The notes beneath the pieces are model-generated. The model was not told the DNA's origin. It searched no databases and saw nothing but the letters and a program-made list of their open reading frames with translations. From positions 62,001-126,000 of the forward strand of contig CAJOLH010000001.1 in NCBI GenBank assembly GCA_905235375.1: a stretch of 64,000 bases of DNA, written 5' to 3'. The stretch comes from an uncultured Bacteroidales bacterium. Its GTDB lineage: Bacteria; Bacteroidota; Bacteroidia; Bacteroidales; UBA3663. Shown one piece after another: positions 52,469 through 62,379 of this stretch. How positions within the stretch are numbered: position 1 is the first letter of the stretch; each line of letters begins with the position of its first letter. A program made the position numbers and the translations under genes.

Positions 52469-53320
52469 TTACATTACAATCTTCTCGATATTCATCGCCA
52501 GAATCCCTTCAGCACCAGCTGCCTTCAAGCGCGTGATAAGTTCCCAAAAGAGCTTTTCACTGATAACAGTATGCACAGCATGCCACCCGTCGGTGGAGAG
52601 CTTAATGACAGTTGGAGCTTTGGTGGAAGGAAGCATATTGAGCACTTCATCAAGCGAACTGTCGGGCACATTCATCATGACATACTTCTTGTCTTCAGCC
52701 GAGCGAACGGCATCGAAACGGAAAACCAGTTCGCGCAGAATTTCTTCCTTATCGGCAGTCAGCTGATTGTTCGCAATCAGCACAGCTTCGCTCTTGACAA
52801 CGACCTCGACCTCTTTCAGTCGGTTGCTGACAAGTGTCGAACCGGAACTTACGATGTCGAAAATCGCATCGCCCAGACCGATGTTCGGACTGATTTCCAC
52901 CGAACCGGTAATGACATGAATATCGGCGGAAAGATGATGTTCGTCGAGCCATTGACGCAAGATGACGGGATAGGAAGTGGCAATTGTCTTGCCATTGAAC
53001 CATTCAATGCCCGGATAGTCGATCAATTTAGGAATAGCAAGCGACAGACGACACTGCGAGAAGCCAAGATACTTGACGATTCGGGCGTCCTTATTGCGCT
53101 CCCTAAATTCATTCAGTCCGACAATACCCACATCTGCAACACCTTTCGCAACACACTCTGGTATATCATCATCGCGCAAATAAAGAACCTCGACGGGGAA
53201 ATTGCTGGATGGAATCAGCAATGTTCGCTTGGCATTGCTCAATTTGATGCCAGATTCTTTAAGTAGTTCCATGCAGTCGTCGAAGAGACGACCTTTTGAT
53301 TGAATAGCTATACGTAACAT
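52469..53320 (-). CDS. hisG: ATP phosphoribosyltransferase HisG, long form
   Basis: 283 residues from the ATG at 53320 (MLRIAIQSKGRLFDD); the upstream extension is not conserved-looking. The core shows VADVGIVGLNEF and the PRPP-binding DAIFDIVSSGSTL. The last 75 residues, including the catalytic-domain follow-on KLSTDGWHAVHTVISE, are the ACT-like regulatory domain of the long, self-sufficient HisG. It makes the first committed step of histidine synthesis and should be inhibited by histidine. A TATATTTGC box lies 57 bases upstream. Confidence 0.94.
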   Translation of the reverse strand: MLRIAIQSKGRLFDDCMELLKESGIKLSNAKRTLLIPSSNFPVEVLYLRDDDIPECVAKGVADVGIVGLNEFRERNKDARIVKYLGFSQCRLSLAIPKLIDYPGIEWFNGKTIATSYPVILRQWLDEHHLSADIHVITGSVEISPNIGLGDAIFDIVSSGSTLVSNRLKEVEVVVKSEAVLIANNQLTADKEEILRELVFRFDAVRSAEDKKYVMMNVPDSSLDEVLNMLPSTKAPTVIKLSTDGWHAVHTVISEKLFWELITRLKAAGAEGILAMNIEKIVM

Positions 53321-53377
53321 AAAAGAATAAATAAATGCACAGGTTGTACCGTTGTGCAAACGTTTTCAATAAACGGG

Positions 53378-53386
53378 GCAAATATA
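53378..53386 (-). promoter_or_regulatory. -7 promoter box for the his operon
   Basis: TATATTTGC on the minus strand between the upstream terminator and hisG. No attenuator with His codons is seen in the short leader. Confidence 0.6.
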
Positions 53387-53414
53387 GCGATAAAATAGCA
53401 TATAACAAAATAAA

Positions 53415-53441
53415 ACGAGGATTATTTTGCAAAATCCTCGT
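53415..53441 (-). terminator. Terminator after the GH106-type gene
   Basis: ACGAGGATT at 53415-53423 pairs with AATCCTCGT at 53433-53441. On the minus strand it is followed by TTTATTTTG, 27 bases after the glycosidase stop. Confidence 0.75.
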
Positions 53442-53467
53442 AATTTTGGCGATAAAGTGCAAAATTG

Positions 53468-56400
53468 TTACTTGCAAACGATTTCGACAGGTCCAAAGAG
53501 ACCCGCAGGAAGCAGTTCGGGAGACTTCTTGCGATAGCGTGCATTGGTCCAGATATTCGGGAATGGATCGTTGCCTTCGTCATGCCCCTGGATAGCGTTG
53601 CTCCAAGTGTTTACGACCTCCAGAAGAAGCTGATTGCTGCCACGCTGGACAGCCTCGGAGATATTCACTTCGTAGGGGGCTGTCCAAGCTACACCACAGT
53701 CGATACCGTTCAACTTCACAGTGGCAAGATTCCTGATATCGCCTAAAACAAGATATAGATTCTTTGCATTGGCATAGATGGAATCAGCATCCACATGATT
53801 CACCTTCAGAAGGGAATCAAGGTCAAACGAAGTAGTATAGGTTACGTGGCCCGAATAATACCGAACGCGCGGATCCTCGTTTTTGCTCCAATCGGGAAGC
53901 GTGTCGGAGGCAAATTCGATATGGGTGTCGAGGAAATGGAGTGACCATTTCGTATCAATGCTTGCCAACCTGACGGGAGCCTTTTCATGCACAAATACAG
54001 GGCTTAGCAGTTCAGCAGGCGTGGGTGTTGATGGGAAAACCACAAACGTTGAAGCGTAGGGCTGAAGAACAATCTCCTCTCCCATCAGGCGGATGGTGCC
54101 ATCAAGCGCGTTCCACAATTCGGGAGTTCTTCCTTTAGCATCGCGAAACTCGGGACGAACAACCACAAGCTCCGAAGTTTGGTTCGAGAGGAAATAGATT
54201 TCGGCAAATGCACTGGTACGATGGCAATAGGCGATACCATCGGGAAGATAGTTAACATCGCGTTTCAGACCTAAAGCCTCGAACGTAGCTTCGTTCCATG
54301 GCAAATCATTGGAAGAAATGATTTTGACGCCCATTCCTCGAAGCTCGTCAACCTTTGCCTTAGCCGCATCGCTGAGCGGGAGACCATCGGGATCCATCAG
54401 ATGAGTAGCAGGCAGGACAAGCAAACTATATCGTGGGGAAGCATCCTCCTCACTATCGACATGGAATAATCCATCTTTTGACTGGCAGCGGACGAGCGCA
54501 TCCTCGTTGAAACTGTCATACTGATAGCCATGCAACGGATTGATCCAATCTTCGGGCTTTAGTGTGTTCCTTTGATATTTCACGCCCACGGGACGCTCCA
54601 CGACAGGAACACCTACGTTAGCAAGACGTTCCTTTTCGGAAGCTACACGCTCAGCTCCAAATATACTGGGGAGCATCGGGACAAGACGATCGGGTTGGAA
54701 GGCACGTCGCGGCATCTCCTGCCCGGTATATACGGCGATATCGACCACGGGGCGCCCCATTTGCAACAGATATTGGCAGCGCGTAAGATATTTTGTCAAT
54801 TCGCTGGCTTCATCGAACCATGTGTTGCCTTTTTGGAAAAAGAATCCAATGCCATCGAGCGTCATGCCAGGACGAAGGCGCGGATTGGGATTGAGGCAAT
54901 AGACATGATAGAACAAGCGATTTATGCCCAGACAAAGATTGCGGTCGATGAGTGGCTTGACCATGGCAGGATCCTCATCGAAGACTCCACGCAGCTGTGT
55001 GCAGCCTTCGGCCTGAATGATGCGCTTGCCATAGACATGAGCGCCACTGATGGCGTCGAGCATATCGTTCATCTTGTCGTGAGTAGGACTGTTCAGCCAG
55101 AACTCGCCCATGGGAAGGTCGGCATAGCGGAAATGAGCCATACCATCGCTCACCATCGTAGGACAGACATTCTCGGCTGAGAGCTGGCAGCCCATCTCAT
55201 GCGCATTACGACGCAACTCATCGAAAAAGACATCCTCAATCAGTTCGTTGATGGTCAATCGAACATCGCGCAGTACGCGCTCGGAAGTCGCTTCGTTGTC
55301 CAACGGAATACCGACCAACAAGGGAAGGTAATCAAGGATGCTGTATCCGCGTCGAGCCTTGAACTCCTCGGCAAAATTGGGACTCCAATTCTGACTTCCA
55401 CATTCCCACGAATCGACATGCATATATTTGAGCACACGACGAGCAAGACTGAGATGCTCAAGGCTGTCACGTCCCGGAACGGGTGCAAAAAAATGGCTAT
55501 TGAACCAATTGTTCAGTTGCTTACGAACAGCTGTGCGGTTGAATTTGTCACATTCCAGACCGCGACCGTCACCTCCCGTAGCATTCACCTGTCCTGTGCT
55601 TACCGAAGCAATTCGGAAACAAAACCTTGTCTTTTCACTCGCAGGAACACTGTAGCGCGAAGCATACTCACGGATTTGCCATGAAGGAATGTAGTCCTCA
55701 TCGGCCACAGCATTTTGGTCCGTGCTCGAAATGCGCCATACGAGACCCGCCTTTCCCTCCCACTGGTTAATACGCGGTGCAGCGTGGAAACGAATCTCAT
55801 TGACCTTCAGCGAAGGCGACCATTTGGCCTGATCGAGATCTTCGCTTCCTACGGGAGACCCTTCTGGTGTCCAGGTGAAACGCCAGATACTGGCTTGTGT
55901 AGTAGGGATAGAATAGGTGGTATTGTAGTCGTAGTTCTGCCAGCCTGTGCGTACTGGAACAAGTTGCTTGATATGCTGGAAATTCAAGCCGTCGGCACTG
56001 GCATAGACGTCCATCCGATGAGCCTGGAACTGTGTAGCTGGAAGTAACAATTCAAGCGCACTGACAGTTATCATCTTGGGGAACTTGTACTCGATGACAA
56101 AAGGTTTCCTGGCTGAAAATCCGCCTTTCAAGGTGTCTATCTTCAAGTCTTCGCCTTCGCCGCTTACAACAGCATTCGAGATGGATTCAGGGTCAGGTTT
56201 CGTGCTGGGAACACTTCCGAGTAATTGCTCACCCTTTAAATATTTAAAAGGTATAGAGAAATATCCGATAGTCGTTCCGATGGTGTCGTCAACGGCAGTC
56301 ATAACGACTTTCTGCATCGACTCTTCAGGAGTGATCCATGGACCACCTGCCAGTGCAAAGCCATCGCAAATATGCATTCCCAATTTAAGGCCAAGGCGGT

Positions 56401-56710
56401 CGGCTTCGCGCATGGCCCAATCGACCATTTCATACCACTGTGGAGAAAGCTGACTCACGGTGCCTCCAAGGGCTGGATTCATCTCTTTACTCTTGATAGG
56501 CATAAGATATGTTCCGCCAAGACCATTCTGCTTCATGGCCTCAAGGTCGGTAGTGATGCCTTCCTTCGTGACAGCACCATACATCCAATACCAGAAACAC
56601 CAGGGTTTGGCATTGAAATCATCGGGATTCCTGAAAACTCCAGAAACATCTGCAAGAACAGGCTGCAACGACCAAATAGTCAGAAGTAGGGTTAGTAGAT
56701 AGCGATTCAT
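53468..56710 (-). CDS. GH106-type glycoside hydrolase (alpha-L-rhamnosidase-like)
   Basis: 1080 residues from ATG 56710, which gives a clean signal peptide (YLLTLLLTIWSLQPVLA); the frame extends 30 codons further but through the valS terminator. The opening AKPWCFWYWMYGAVTKEGIT and LEAMKQNGLGGTYLMPIKSK are the (alpha/beta)8 barrel start of GH106. DSWECGSQNWSPNFAEEF, SAENVCPTMV and QAEGCTQLRG carry likely catalytic acids. The last 150 residues form a beta-sandwich (LYLVLGDIRNLATVKLNG). GH106 enzymes release terminal rhamnose from plant pectin such as rhamnogalacturonan II. No SusC/D genes are adjacent. Confidence 0.8.
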   Translation of the reverse strand: MNRYLLTLLLTIWSLQPVLADVSGVFRNPDDFNAKPWCFWYWMYGAVTKEGITTDLEAMKQNGLGGTYLMPIKSKEMNPALGGTVSQLSPQWYEMVDWAMREADRLGLKLGMHICDGFALAGGPWITPEESMQKVVMTAVDDTIGTTIGYFSIPFKYLKGEQLLGSVPSTKPDPESISNAVVSGEGEDLKIDTLKGGFSARKPFVIEYKFPKMITVSALELLLPATQFQAHRMDVYASADGLNFQHIKQLVPVRTGWQNYDYNTTYSIPTTQASIWRFTWTPEGSPVGSEDLDQAKWSPSLKVNEIRFHAAPRINQWEGKAGLVWRISSTDQNAVADEDYIPSWQIREYASRYSVPASEKTRFCFRIASVSTGQVNATGGDGRGLECDKFNRTAVRKQLNNWFNSHFFAPVPGRDSLEHLSLARRVLKYMHVDSWECGSQNWSPNFAEEFKARRGYSILDYLPLLVGIPLDNEATSERVLRDVRLTINELIEDVFFDELRRNAHEMGCQLSAENVCPTMVSDGMAHFRYADLPMGEFWLNSPTHDKMNDMLDAISGAHVYGKRIIQAEGCTQLRGVFDEDPAMVKPLIDRNLCLGINRLFYHVYCLNPNPRLRPGMTLDGIGFFFQKGNTWFDEASELTKYLTRCQYLLQMGRPVVDIAVYTGQEMPRRAFQPDRLVPMLPSIFGAERVASEKERLANVGVPVVERPVGVKYQRNTLKPEDWINPLHGYQYDSFNEDALVRCQSKDGLFHVDSEEDASPRYSLLVLPATHLMDPDGLPLSDAAKAKVDELRGMGVKIISSNDLPWNEATFEALGLKRDVNYLPDGIAYCHRTSAFAEIYFLSNQTSELVVVRPEFRDAKGRTPELWNALDGTIRLMGEEIVLQPYASTFVVFPSTPTPAELLSPVFVHEKAPVRLASIDTKWSLHFLDTHIEFASDTLPDWSKNEDPRVRYYSGHVTYTTSFDLDSLLKVNHVDADSIYANAKNLYLVLGDIRNLATVKLNGIDCGVAWTAPYEVNISEAVQRGSNQLLLEVVNTWSNAIQGHDEGNDPFPNIWTNARYRKKSPELLPAGLFGPVEIVCK

Positions 56711-56772
56711 GGTGAATGAGTGGTAATGGTGAAAGGTTGATAATAAGGAGCGGAGTGTTTTAAACAAAATAA

Positions 56773-56807
56773 TGAGGTTGTGAGTGAAAATATTCCTCAC
56801 AACCTCA
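56773..56807 (-). terminator. Terminator after valS
   Basis: TGAGGTTGTGAG at 56773-56784 pairs with its complement at 56796-56807 around an 11-base loop. On the minus strand it lies six bases after the valS stop and runs into TTATTTTG. Confidence 0.8.
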
Positions 56808-56812
56808 AAAGA

Positions 56813-59584
56813 TTAAGCTTTGAGCGCAGCTATGGCTTCCTTGATGGCAGCAATCTTCTGCTCAGCATCGGCCTTCTTCTTCTGCTCGTTGGCGACAACC
56901 TGTGCCGGAGCACCTTTGACAAATCGTTCGTTGCTGAGTTTCTTCATAACACTGGCAAGGAATCCTTCGTTGTATTTAAGGTCTGCTTCCAACTTCTTGA
57001 GTTCTTCCTCGACATTGATGCTGCCTTCGAGGGGCACAGCATATTCTGTCGTTCCGACCATAAAGCTGGCACAGATGCCGCTTTTTTCAGCCACGAAACT
57101 AATATCAGAAGTATTTGCCGACTTTGCAATGACCGAGGCAAGAGCACCTGCCACGTTGTCTGCTCCGGCATTGACGACAAGCAGATCAACGGCGACTTTA
57201 GGTGACACCTGCTTCTGCGCACGGATGGCGCGAATACCTGCAATGACTTCAGTTGCTGTCTGGAAATTGGCGATGAGCTTGCGTTCCTCATCCGAGGGTT
57301 CCTCATATTTGGGAAGTGTCTGGAACATGATGCTCTCACCTTCCTTACGCTCTGTAATGCTCTGCCACAATGCCTCAGTGATGAAAGGCATGAAGGGATG
57401 AAGCATCTTGAGAACGGTGTCGAAATACTGAATGGTCTTGTCGTAGGTGATACGATCGATCGGTTCACCGTAGGCAGGCTTGATTAGTTCGAGATACCAT
57501 GCGGAGAAATCATCCCAGAAAAGCTTATAGACAAGCATCAACGCTTCGGACAAACGATACTTGCTGAAGAGATCCTGAAGTTCATATCCCACACTCTTGA
57601 CTTTTGCATCGAACCATTCGCAAGCCTTCTGCGAAGCTTCGGGTTGAGGAATATCTGCAACAGTCCAACCTTGAACGAGACGGAACGAATTCCAGATCTT
57701 GTTGTTGAAGTTACGACCCTGTTCGCAAAGCGAATCGTCAAAGAGGATGTCGTTGCCAGCTGGAGCCGACAGCATCATGCCCATACGCACACCATCGGCA
57801 CCAAAGCGGGCGATCAATTCCAATGGATCGGGCGAATTACCCAATGACTTCGACATCTTGCGACCCAATTTGTCACGCACAATGCCAGTAAAATAGACAT
57901 GACGGAATGGCATGGTACCCATATACTCATATCCAGACATAATCATGCGGGCAACCCAGAAGAAAATGATATCAGGTCCCGTTACAAGATCGGCAGTAGG
58001 ATAATAATACTGGATTTCCTTGTTGTCGGGATCAAGAATACCATTGAAAAGCGAGATGGGCCAAAGCCAGCTGGAGAACCAGGTGTCGAGAGCGCCCTCG
58101 TCCTGAATCAGATCGTCAGCCGTCAGGTTCTCATATCCAGCAATCTTTTGTGCTTTTGCCAAGGCCTCTTCACGGGTAGGAGCAACAACGTACTTCTTAT
58201 CCTCTTCCCCAACATTCTCCTGACCGGGCAGGAAATAAGCAGGAATACGATGTCCCCACCACAGCTGACGACTGATGCACCAGTCCTTGATATTCTCAAG
58301 CCAGTTGCGATAGGTTGATTTATACTTGGCAGGATAGAACTGAATATCGTCGTTCATCACTGGAGGAAGAGCAATTTCGGCAAAATGCTTCATGCTAATG
58401 AACCACTGTAACGAAAGACGAGGTTCGATGGGCACATTGGTGCGCTCGGAATAACCGACCTTATTGTCATAATCCTCTTCCTTCTCAAGCAGTCCGGCAT
58501 TGGCCATATCGATAGAGATCTGCTTGCGGCAATCGAAACGATCCATACCGACATAGAGAACAGCAGCTTCGCTTAAGGTTCCGTCGGGATTGAAGACATC
58601 AATTGCCTCCAAATTATACTTCTGACCCAAAGCGTAGTCGTTGACATCGTGGGCGGGGGTAACCTTGAGGCAACCTGTACCGAATTCGATTTCAACATAT
58701 CGGTCCTCGATGATGGGGACAACACGATTTACCATGGGGACGATGACGCGCTTGCCTTTAAGCCAAGTATTCTTCGGATCCTTGGGATTGATGCAGACTG
58801 CCACATCTCCCATGATGGTTTCGGGACGTGTGGTTGCTACGACAGCATAACGACGTCCCTGCTCATCACGATGAATCACCTGACACTTGACAGTTGGGTC
58901 AAAGGGTTTGTCGTTGTTGCAGATGACGATAGCTCCAGGCTCTTCTCCATCGGTACTTCCAGCTGGCTCATCAACATAATACTTCATGTAGAAGAGCTTT
59001 GAGTGCTCATCGTGATAGATAACCTCTTCGTCAGAAAGTGCAGTTTGGCGCTCGGGATCCCAGTTCACCATGCGCAATCCACGGTAGATGAGCCCCTTGT
59101 CGTAAAGGTCGCAGAAGACCTTGATAACTGACTTTGAACGAAGCTCGTCCATAGTGAACGACGTGCGATCCCAATCGCAGGAACAACCCAACTTGCGAAG
59201 TTGCTTGAGAATGATGCCGCCATGTTCATCAGTCCATGCCCAGGCATGTTTCAAGAATTCATCACGGGTAAGGTCGGATTTCTTAATACCCTGTTCAGCC
59301 AGTCGTTTGATGACCTTTGCTTCAGTGGCGATGCTGGCATGGTCGGTGCCAGGCACCCAACAGGCGTTTTTGCCTTCCATACGTGCACGGCGCACAAGGA
59401 TATCCTGAATTGTTTCGTTAAGAACGTGACCCATGTGCAATACTCCAGTCACATTGGGAGGTGGAATAACCACAGTGTAGGCCTCACGGCCATCAGGCTT
59501 GCTGCTGAAAGCATTGTTGTCAAGCCAATATTGATACCATTTGTCCTCTACTTCAGAGGGATTGTACTTTGATGCTAATTCCAT
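56813..59584 (-). CDS. valS: Valyl-tRNA synthetase ValS
   Basis: 923 residues of a class I synthetase. HMGH at 50-53 ([13 protein letters not shown]) and KMSKS at 576-580 mark the active site. The large editing domain CP1 lies between about 190 and 400 ([13 protein letters not shown]). A C-terminal coiled coil (about 860-923, [20 protein letters not shown]) is standard for bacterial ValS. It lies 48 bases downstream of the DUF349 gene. Confidence 0.96.
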   Translation of the reverse strand: MELASKYNPSEVEDKWYQYWLDNNAFSSKPDGREAYTVVIPPPNVTGVLHMGHVLNETIQDILVRRARMEGKNACWVPGTDHASIATEAKVIKRLAEQGIKKSDLTRDEFLKHAWAWTDEHGGIILKQLRKLGCSCDWDRTSFTMDELRSKSVIKVFCDLYDKGLIYRGLRMVNWDPERQTALSDEEVIYHDEHSKLFYMKYYVDEPAGSTDGEEPGAIVICNNDKPFDPTVKCQVIHRDEQGRRYAVVATTRPETIMGDVAVCINPKDPKNTWLKGKRVIVPMVNRVVPIIEDRYVEIEFGTGCLKVTPAHDVNDYALGQKYNLEAIDVFNPDGTLSEAAVLYVGMDRFDCRKQISIDMANAGLLEKEEDYDNKVGYSERTNVPIEPRLSLQWFISMKHFAEIALPPVMNDDIQFYPAKYKSTYRNWLENIKDWCISRQLWWGHRIPAYFLPGQENVGEEDKKYVVAPTREEALAKAQKIAGYENLTADDLIQDEGALDTWFSSWLWPISLFNGILDPDNKEIQYYYPTADLVTGPDIIFFWVARMIMSGYEYMGTMPFRHVYFTGIVRDKLGRKMSKSLGNSPDPLELIARFGADGVRMGMMLSAPAGNDILFDDSLCEQGRNFNNKIWNSFRLVQGWTVADIPQPEASQKACEWFDAKVKSVGYELQDLFSKYRLSEALMLVYKLFWDDFSAWYLELIKPAYGEPIDRITYDKTIQYFDTVLKMLHPFMPFITEALWQSITERKEGESIMFQTLPKYEEPSDEERKLIANFQTATEVIAGIRAIRAQKQVSPKVAVDLLVVNAGADNVAGALASVIAKSANTSDISFVAEKSGICASFMVGTTEYAVPLEGSINVEEELKKLEADLKYNEGFLASVMKKLSNERFVKGAPAQVVANEQKKKADAEQKIAAIKEAIAALKA

Positions 59585-59632
59585 TGTTACAAATTTGCAG
59601 CGGGATTAGATGTCCCGCCGTATTAGATAGTT

Positions 59633-61423
59633 TTATTTTTCGCCTGCTTCGATTCGTTTCTTCAACTCTTCGATTTCAGCCTTGAGTTCGTCCATCTTAC
59701 TTTGCATGAGTGCTACGAGTCCATTGCCACTCTTCGACTTGGCATTGAGGAAGCCAAGGTTGTTCTCGTAGGTCTTCAGGTCGTTGACCAGACGCTCAAG
59801 TTTGCGCTGGAGCGTATTCGAGTCCTTGATGCTTGCCACGTGCTCCTTGATGTTCTCGAAACGGCGGCGCTGACCCTTCATGTCGAGCTTATCGAAGAAG
59901 AAATCGATCAGTTCCTTATACTTGGCCTGCAGTTTGTCCTTCTCCTTGAATGGAACATGTCCGATCTCTGCCCACTGGTTCATCAAATCACGGACACCCT
60001 TGGTAGTAGCGTTCTCTACATCGTCCTTCAGATTGGTGAGTGCCAGGATGATCTCTTGTTTACGTTCAAAGTTGGCTCGTTCGGTAGCACGTTCACCACC
60101 AACTGCCTCTTCCTTCGCCTTGAAGAAGGCATCGCAAGCCGACTTGAATCGATCCCAAACCTGCTGCGAATACTTGCGTGGTGCAGGGCCGATGGTCTTC
60201 CATTCATTCTGCAGCGAGACGAGCTGATCGGTGGTCTTGCGCCAATCGGTGCTGGTGCTAAGGGCTTCGGCACGCTCACAGAGGGCAATCTTGCGCTGCA
60301 GATTGTCGGACTGCTCACCACGCACCGACTTGAAGAATTCGGCTTTCTGGTTGAAGAAGTTGTCACACGTCTGACGGAAGCGCTCAAAGAGTTGGGTATT
60401 GACACGCTTGGAGGCAAAGCCCAGTTTGCGCCATTCCTCCTGGAAGGCAAGAATGACCTTCGTTGCATCATCCCATCCCTTCACGGTCGTAATCTGTGAA
60501 AGGTCAATAGCCTCCACTTTCTCACAGATGGATACCTTGCCAGCCTCGTTGGCACGTTCCTGCGTCTTCAGTTGCTCGAAATGTACCTGATGACGCTTGT
60601 TGATTTCGGTAGAAGCAGCCTTGAAGCGGTTCCATATCTCCTCACGGACGGAAGGAGCCACAGGACCTATGATACGCCACTGCTCATGCATCTCCTGCAG
60701 TTTGCGGAAAGCATCGACAACATCTGGAGCCTGAACCAACTTCTCAGCTTCCTCACAAATCTGAAGCTTTGCCTCAAGATTCTTGCGGAAATCATAATCG
60801 CGAAGCTCTTTATTGATCTTAAGGGCATCATAGAACTGTTCGGTCAGCTGGGTATAGCGTTTCCAGAGACCTGAAACCTCCTGCTGATCAACAGCACCGA
60901 TTTCCTTGAACTGCTTCTGCAATTCCTGGAATTCGTTGTACTTTTGTCCCACTTCTTCCACATTACCAGCAATGGCTTCCATCTTGTCCAGCACTTCGCG
61001 CTTCAGAGCAAGGTTGTTGGCATACTCTTCATCGCGTGCCTTGACCATAGCTGCACGAGCTTCCTTCTGGATGTTAAGGAGATCCTTTAGACGTGGTTCA
61101 AGTTCGTCGGGTTTGGATTCATACGTGGCAGGATCACCATTACCGTCGATAAAGGCTTGCATCTCAGCATCAGTCTCCTGTTGGCGCAACTTGTAATAGA
61201 GCAACTTGAGGTAGTTGATCTCGCCTTTGACACTTTCATTTGCAATGCCGGCTATCTCCGAGATACGCTCAAGTATCTCTGCACGGTTCGCATAAATCTT
61301 TTTCTCAACAGTATTCTCTGCCGATTCTGGTTCGGCAGTAGATTCAGCAACTTCGGGAGCTGCCGCAGGTTCCGTAGAAAGAACATTGTCTTCCATCTGG
61401 ATAGGATCGAGGTTCTCTGACAT
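59633..61423 (-). CDS. DUF349-repeat protein
   Basis: 596 residues. An acidic, Pro/Ala/Glu-rich N-terminus (about 1-45) is followed by at least five helical DUF349 repeats, each containing a W(K/R)xxGP(A/V) or similar turn (EQWRIIGPVAPSVREEIWNR, EWRKLGFASKRVN, EWKTIGPAPRKYSQQVWDRF, QWAEIGHVPFKEKDKL). A C-terminal helix (KMDELKAEIEELKKRIEAG) is a coiled coil. The family has no firmly known function. It is preceded by a TAACTTTGC box. Confidence 0.88.
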   Translation of the reverse strand: MSENLDPIQMEDNVLSTEPAAAPEVAESTAEPESAENTVEKKIYANRAEILERISEIAGIANESVKGEINYLKLLYYKLRQQETDAEMQAFIDGNGDPATYESKPDELEPRLKDLLNIQKEARAAMVKARDEEYANNLALKREVLDKMEAIAGNVEEVGQKYNEFQELQKQFKEIGAVDQQEVSGLWKRYTQLTEQFYDALKINKELRDYDFRKNLEAKLQICEEAEKLVQAPDVVDAFRKLQEMHEQWRIIGPVAPSVREEIWNRFKAASTEINKRHQVHFEQLKTQERANEAGKVSICEKVEAIDLSQITTVKGWDDATKVILAFQEEWRKLGFASKRVNTQLFERFRQTCDNFFNQKAEFFKSVRGEQSDNLQRKIALCERAEALSTSTDWRKTTDQLVSLQNEWKTIGPAPRKYSQQVWDRFKSACDAFFKAKEEAVGGERATERANFERKQEIILALTNLKDDVENATTKGVRDLMNQWAEIGHVPFKEKDKLQAKYKELIDFFFDKLDMKGQRRRFENIKEHVASIKDSNTLQRKLERLVNDLKTYENNLGFLNAKSKSGNGLVALMQSKMDELKAEIEELKKRIEAGEK

Positions 61424-61464
61424 ATTTGTAATTATTTAATCAATTCCCAGATTATATCGGGCGT

Positions 61465-61473
61465 GCAAAGTTA
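61465..61473 (-). promoter_or_regulatory. -7 promoter box for the DUF349 gene
   Basis: TAACTTTGC on the minus strand, 42 bases before the start at 61423; it may also drive valS. Confidence 0.55.
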
Positions 61474-61515
61474 CAAATAATTATTGAATTACAATTATTT
61501 TTTTTAAAAAAAATT

Positions 61516-61545
61516 AAAAAAGAGACGCTTTTACGCCTCTTTTTT
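61516..61545 (-). terminator. Terminator after the Cas6-like gene
   Basis: AAAAAAGAGACG at 61516-61527 pairs with CGCCTCTTTTTT at 61534-61545 with one A-C mismatch (G-U on the minus strand) and a six-base loop. It is followed on the minus strand by a long T run and lies 40 bases after the Cas6-like stop. Confidence 0.75.
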
Positions 61546-61584
61546 GCAATTTTAGTTGGAATTTGAAGTAAATTATGAAGTTTT

Positions 61585-62367
61585 TTACTTCTTTTTCTTA
61601 AGCAATTCGACATAACCGAATCCATAACCGATGTCGTCGCCCAATCCGCAGATATAGGCGAATTCCTGAAGGACGGGAGACATCTGAAGTCTGAACTTAA
61701 GCATATAACCCACCACTTTCTGAAAGTGAGGAGTATCGGTGAAGATACTGACAGCCTTACGGCGTGGTTGCATAAGCAGCGTGAACTGAAAAGTTCTGTC
61801 TCCATCATAACTGCGCTTGTAGAACGATTCCCAACGATCAATCAGCTCTTCAATCATAAACTGCGAGAAAAACTGATTGTCGGGTGACAGATAGTCAAGT
61901 GAATTGTTCTGGCGAAGTGCCTTTACAACGATTGGCGAAATCGACTGATACTCCATAATCTCGGTGAAGATGACGGGAGAAATATCATCGATAGCGATAA
62001 TCTTGAAAGCGACGGCAGACTTGCTGTCTCCGATAGAGAATTGCTTGTCAAGCAACTGCTGGGTAAGAAACTCGCGAGTTTCTACTTCAGGGAGGAATGA
62101 GACCCAAAATTGTATGCGTGGGACATTGATATAAAGTCGATCGCCCACGACATAAACCTTGGGAACATAAAGGTTACTCAATGAATAAACCTTTTGGCGA
62201 ATGTTGTCGATAGGCTGAAGGCCATTATCAAACAACCATTTTTCATAGGCTTGCATGTTTGACATAATCAAACGATTAAATGCAGAAGCCAGTTCAAACT
62301 GATAGCTAATTGGAAGTATATTCCCACTCACAAGGGGCAATACTTCAAGTGTAATTTTTAAGCGCAA
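61585..62367 (-). CDS. Stand-alone Cas6-like RAMP protein, catalytic His apparently lost
   Basis: 260 residues. The opening MRLKITLEVL and NILPISYQFELASAF are the first ferredoxin-like repeat of Cas6, and the C-terminal glycine-rich loop CGLGDDIGYGFGYVEL (about 240-255) is its hallmark RNA-binding element. In an ungapped alignment with Pyrococcus Cas6 recalled from memory, WLFDNG puts Phe at residue 46, where that enzyme has its catalytic His (YLHE), and Asn 31 at the catalytic Tyr. No other cas gene or CRISPR array is in the window. It follows rsmE by 12 bases, apparently in one operon. It may bind RNA without cleaving it, or cleave by another residue. Confidence 0.75.
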   Translation of the reverse strand: MRLKITLEVLPLVSGNILPISYQFELASAFNRLIMSNMQAYEKWLFDNGLQPIDNIRQKVYSLSNLYVPKVYVVGDRLYINVPRIQFWVSFLPEVETREFLTQQLLDKQFSIGDSKSAVAFKIIAIDDISPVIFTEIMEYQSISPIVVKALRQNNSLDYLSPDNQFFSQFMIEELIDRWESFYKRSYDGDRTFQFTLLMQPRRKAVSIFTDTPHFQKVVGYMLKFRLQMSPVLQEFAYICGLGDDIGYGFGYVELLKKKK

Positions 62368-62379
62368 AATAAAATAGAT

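Noticed and set aside
56711..56800. Upstream extension of the GH106-type protein
   Set aside because: It would place the signal peptide 30 residues inside and run through the valS terminator hairpin.
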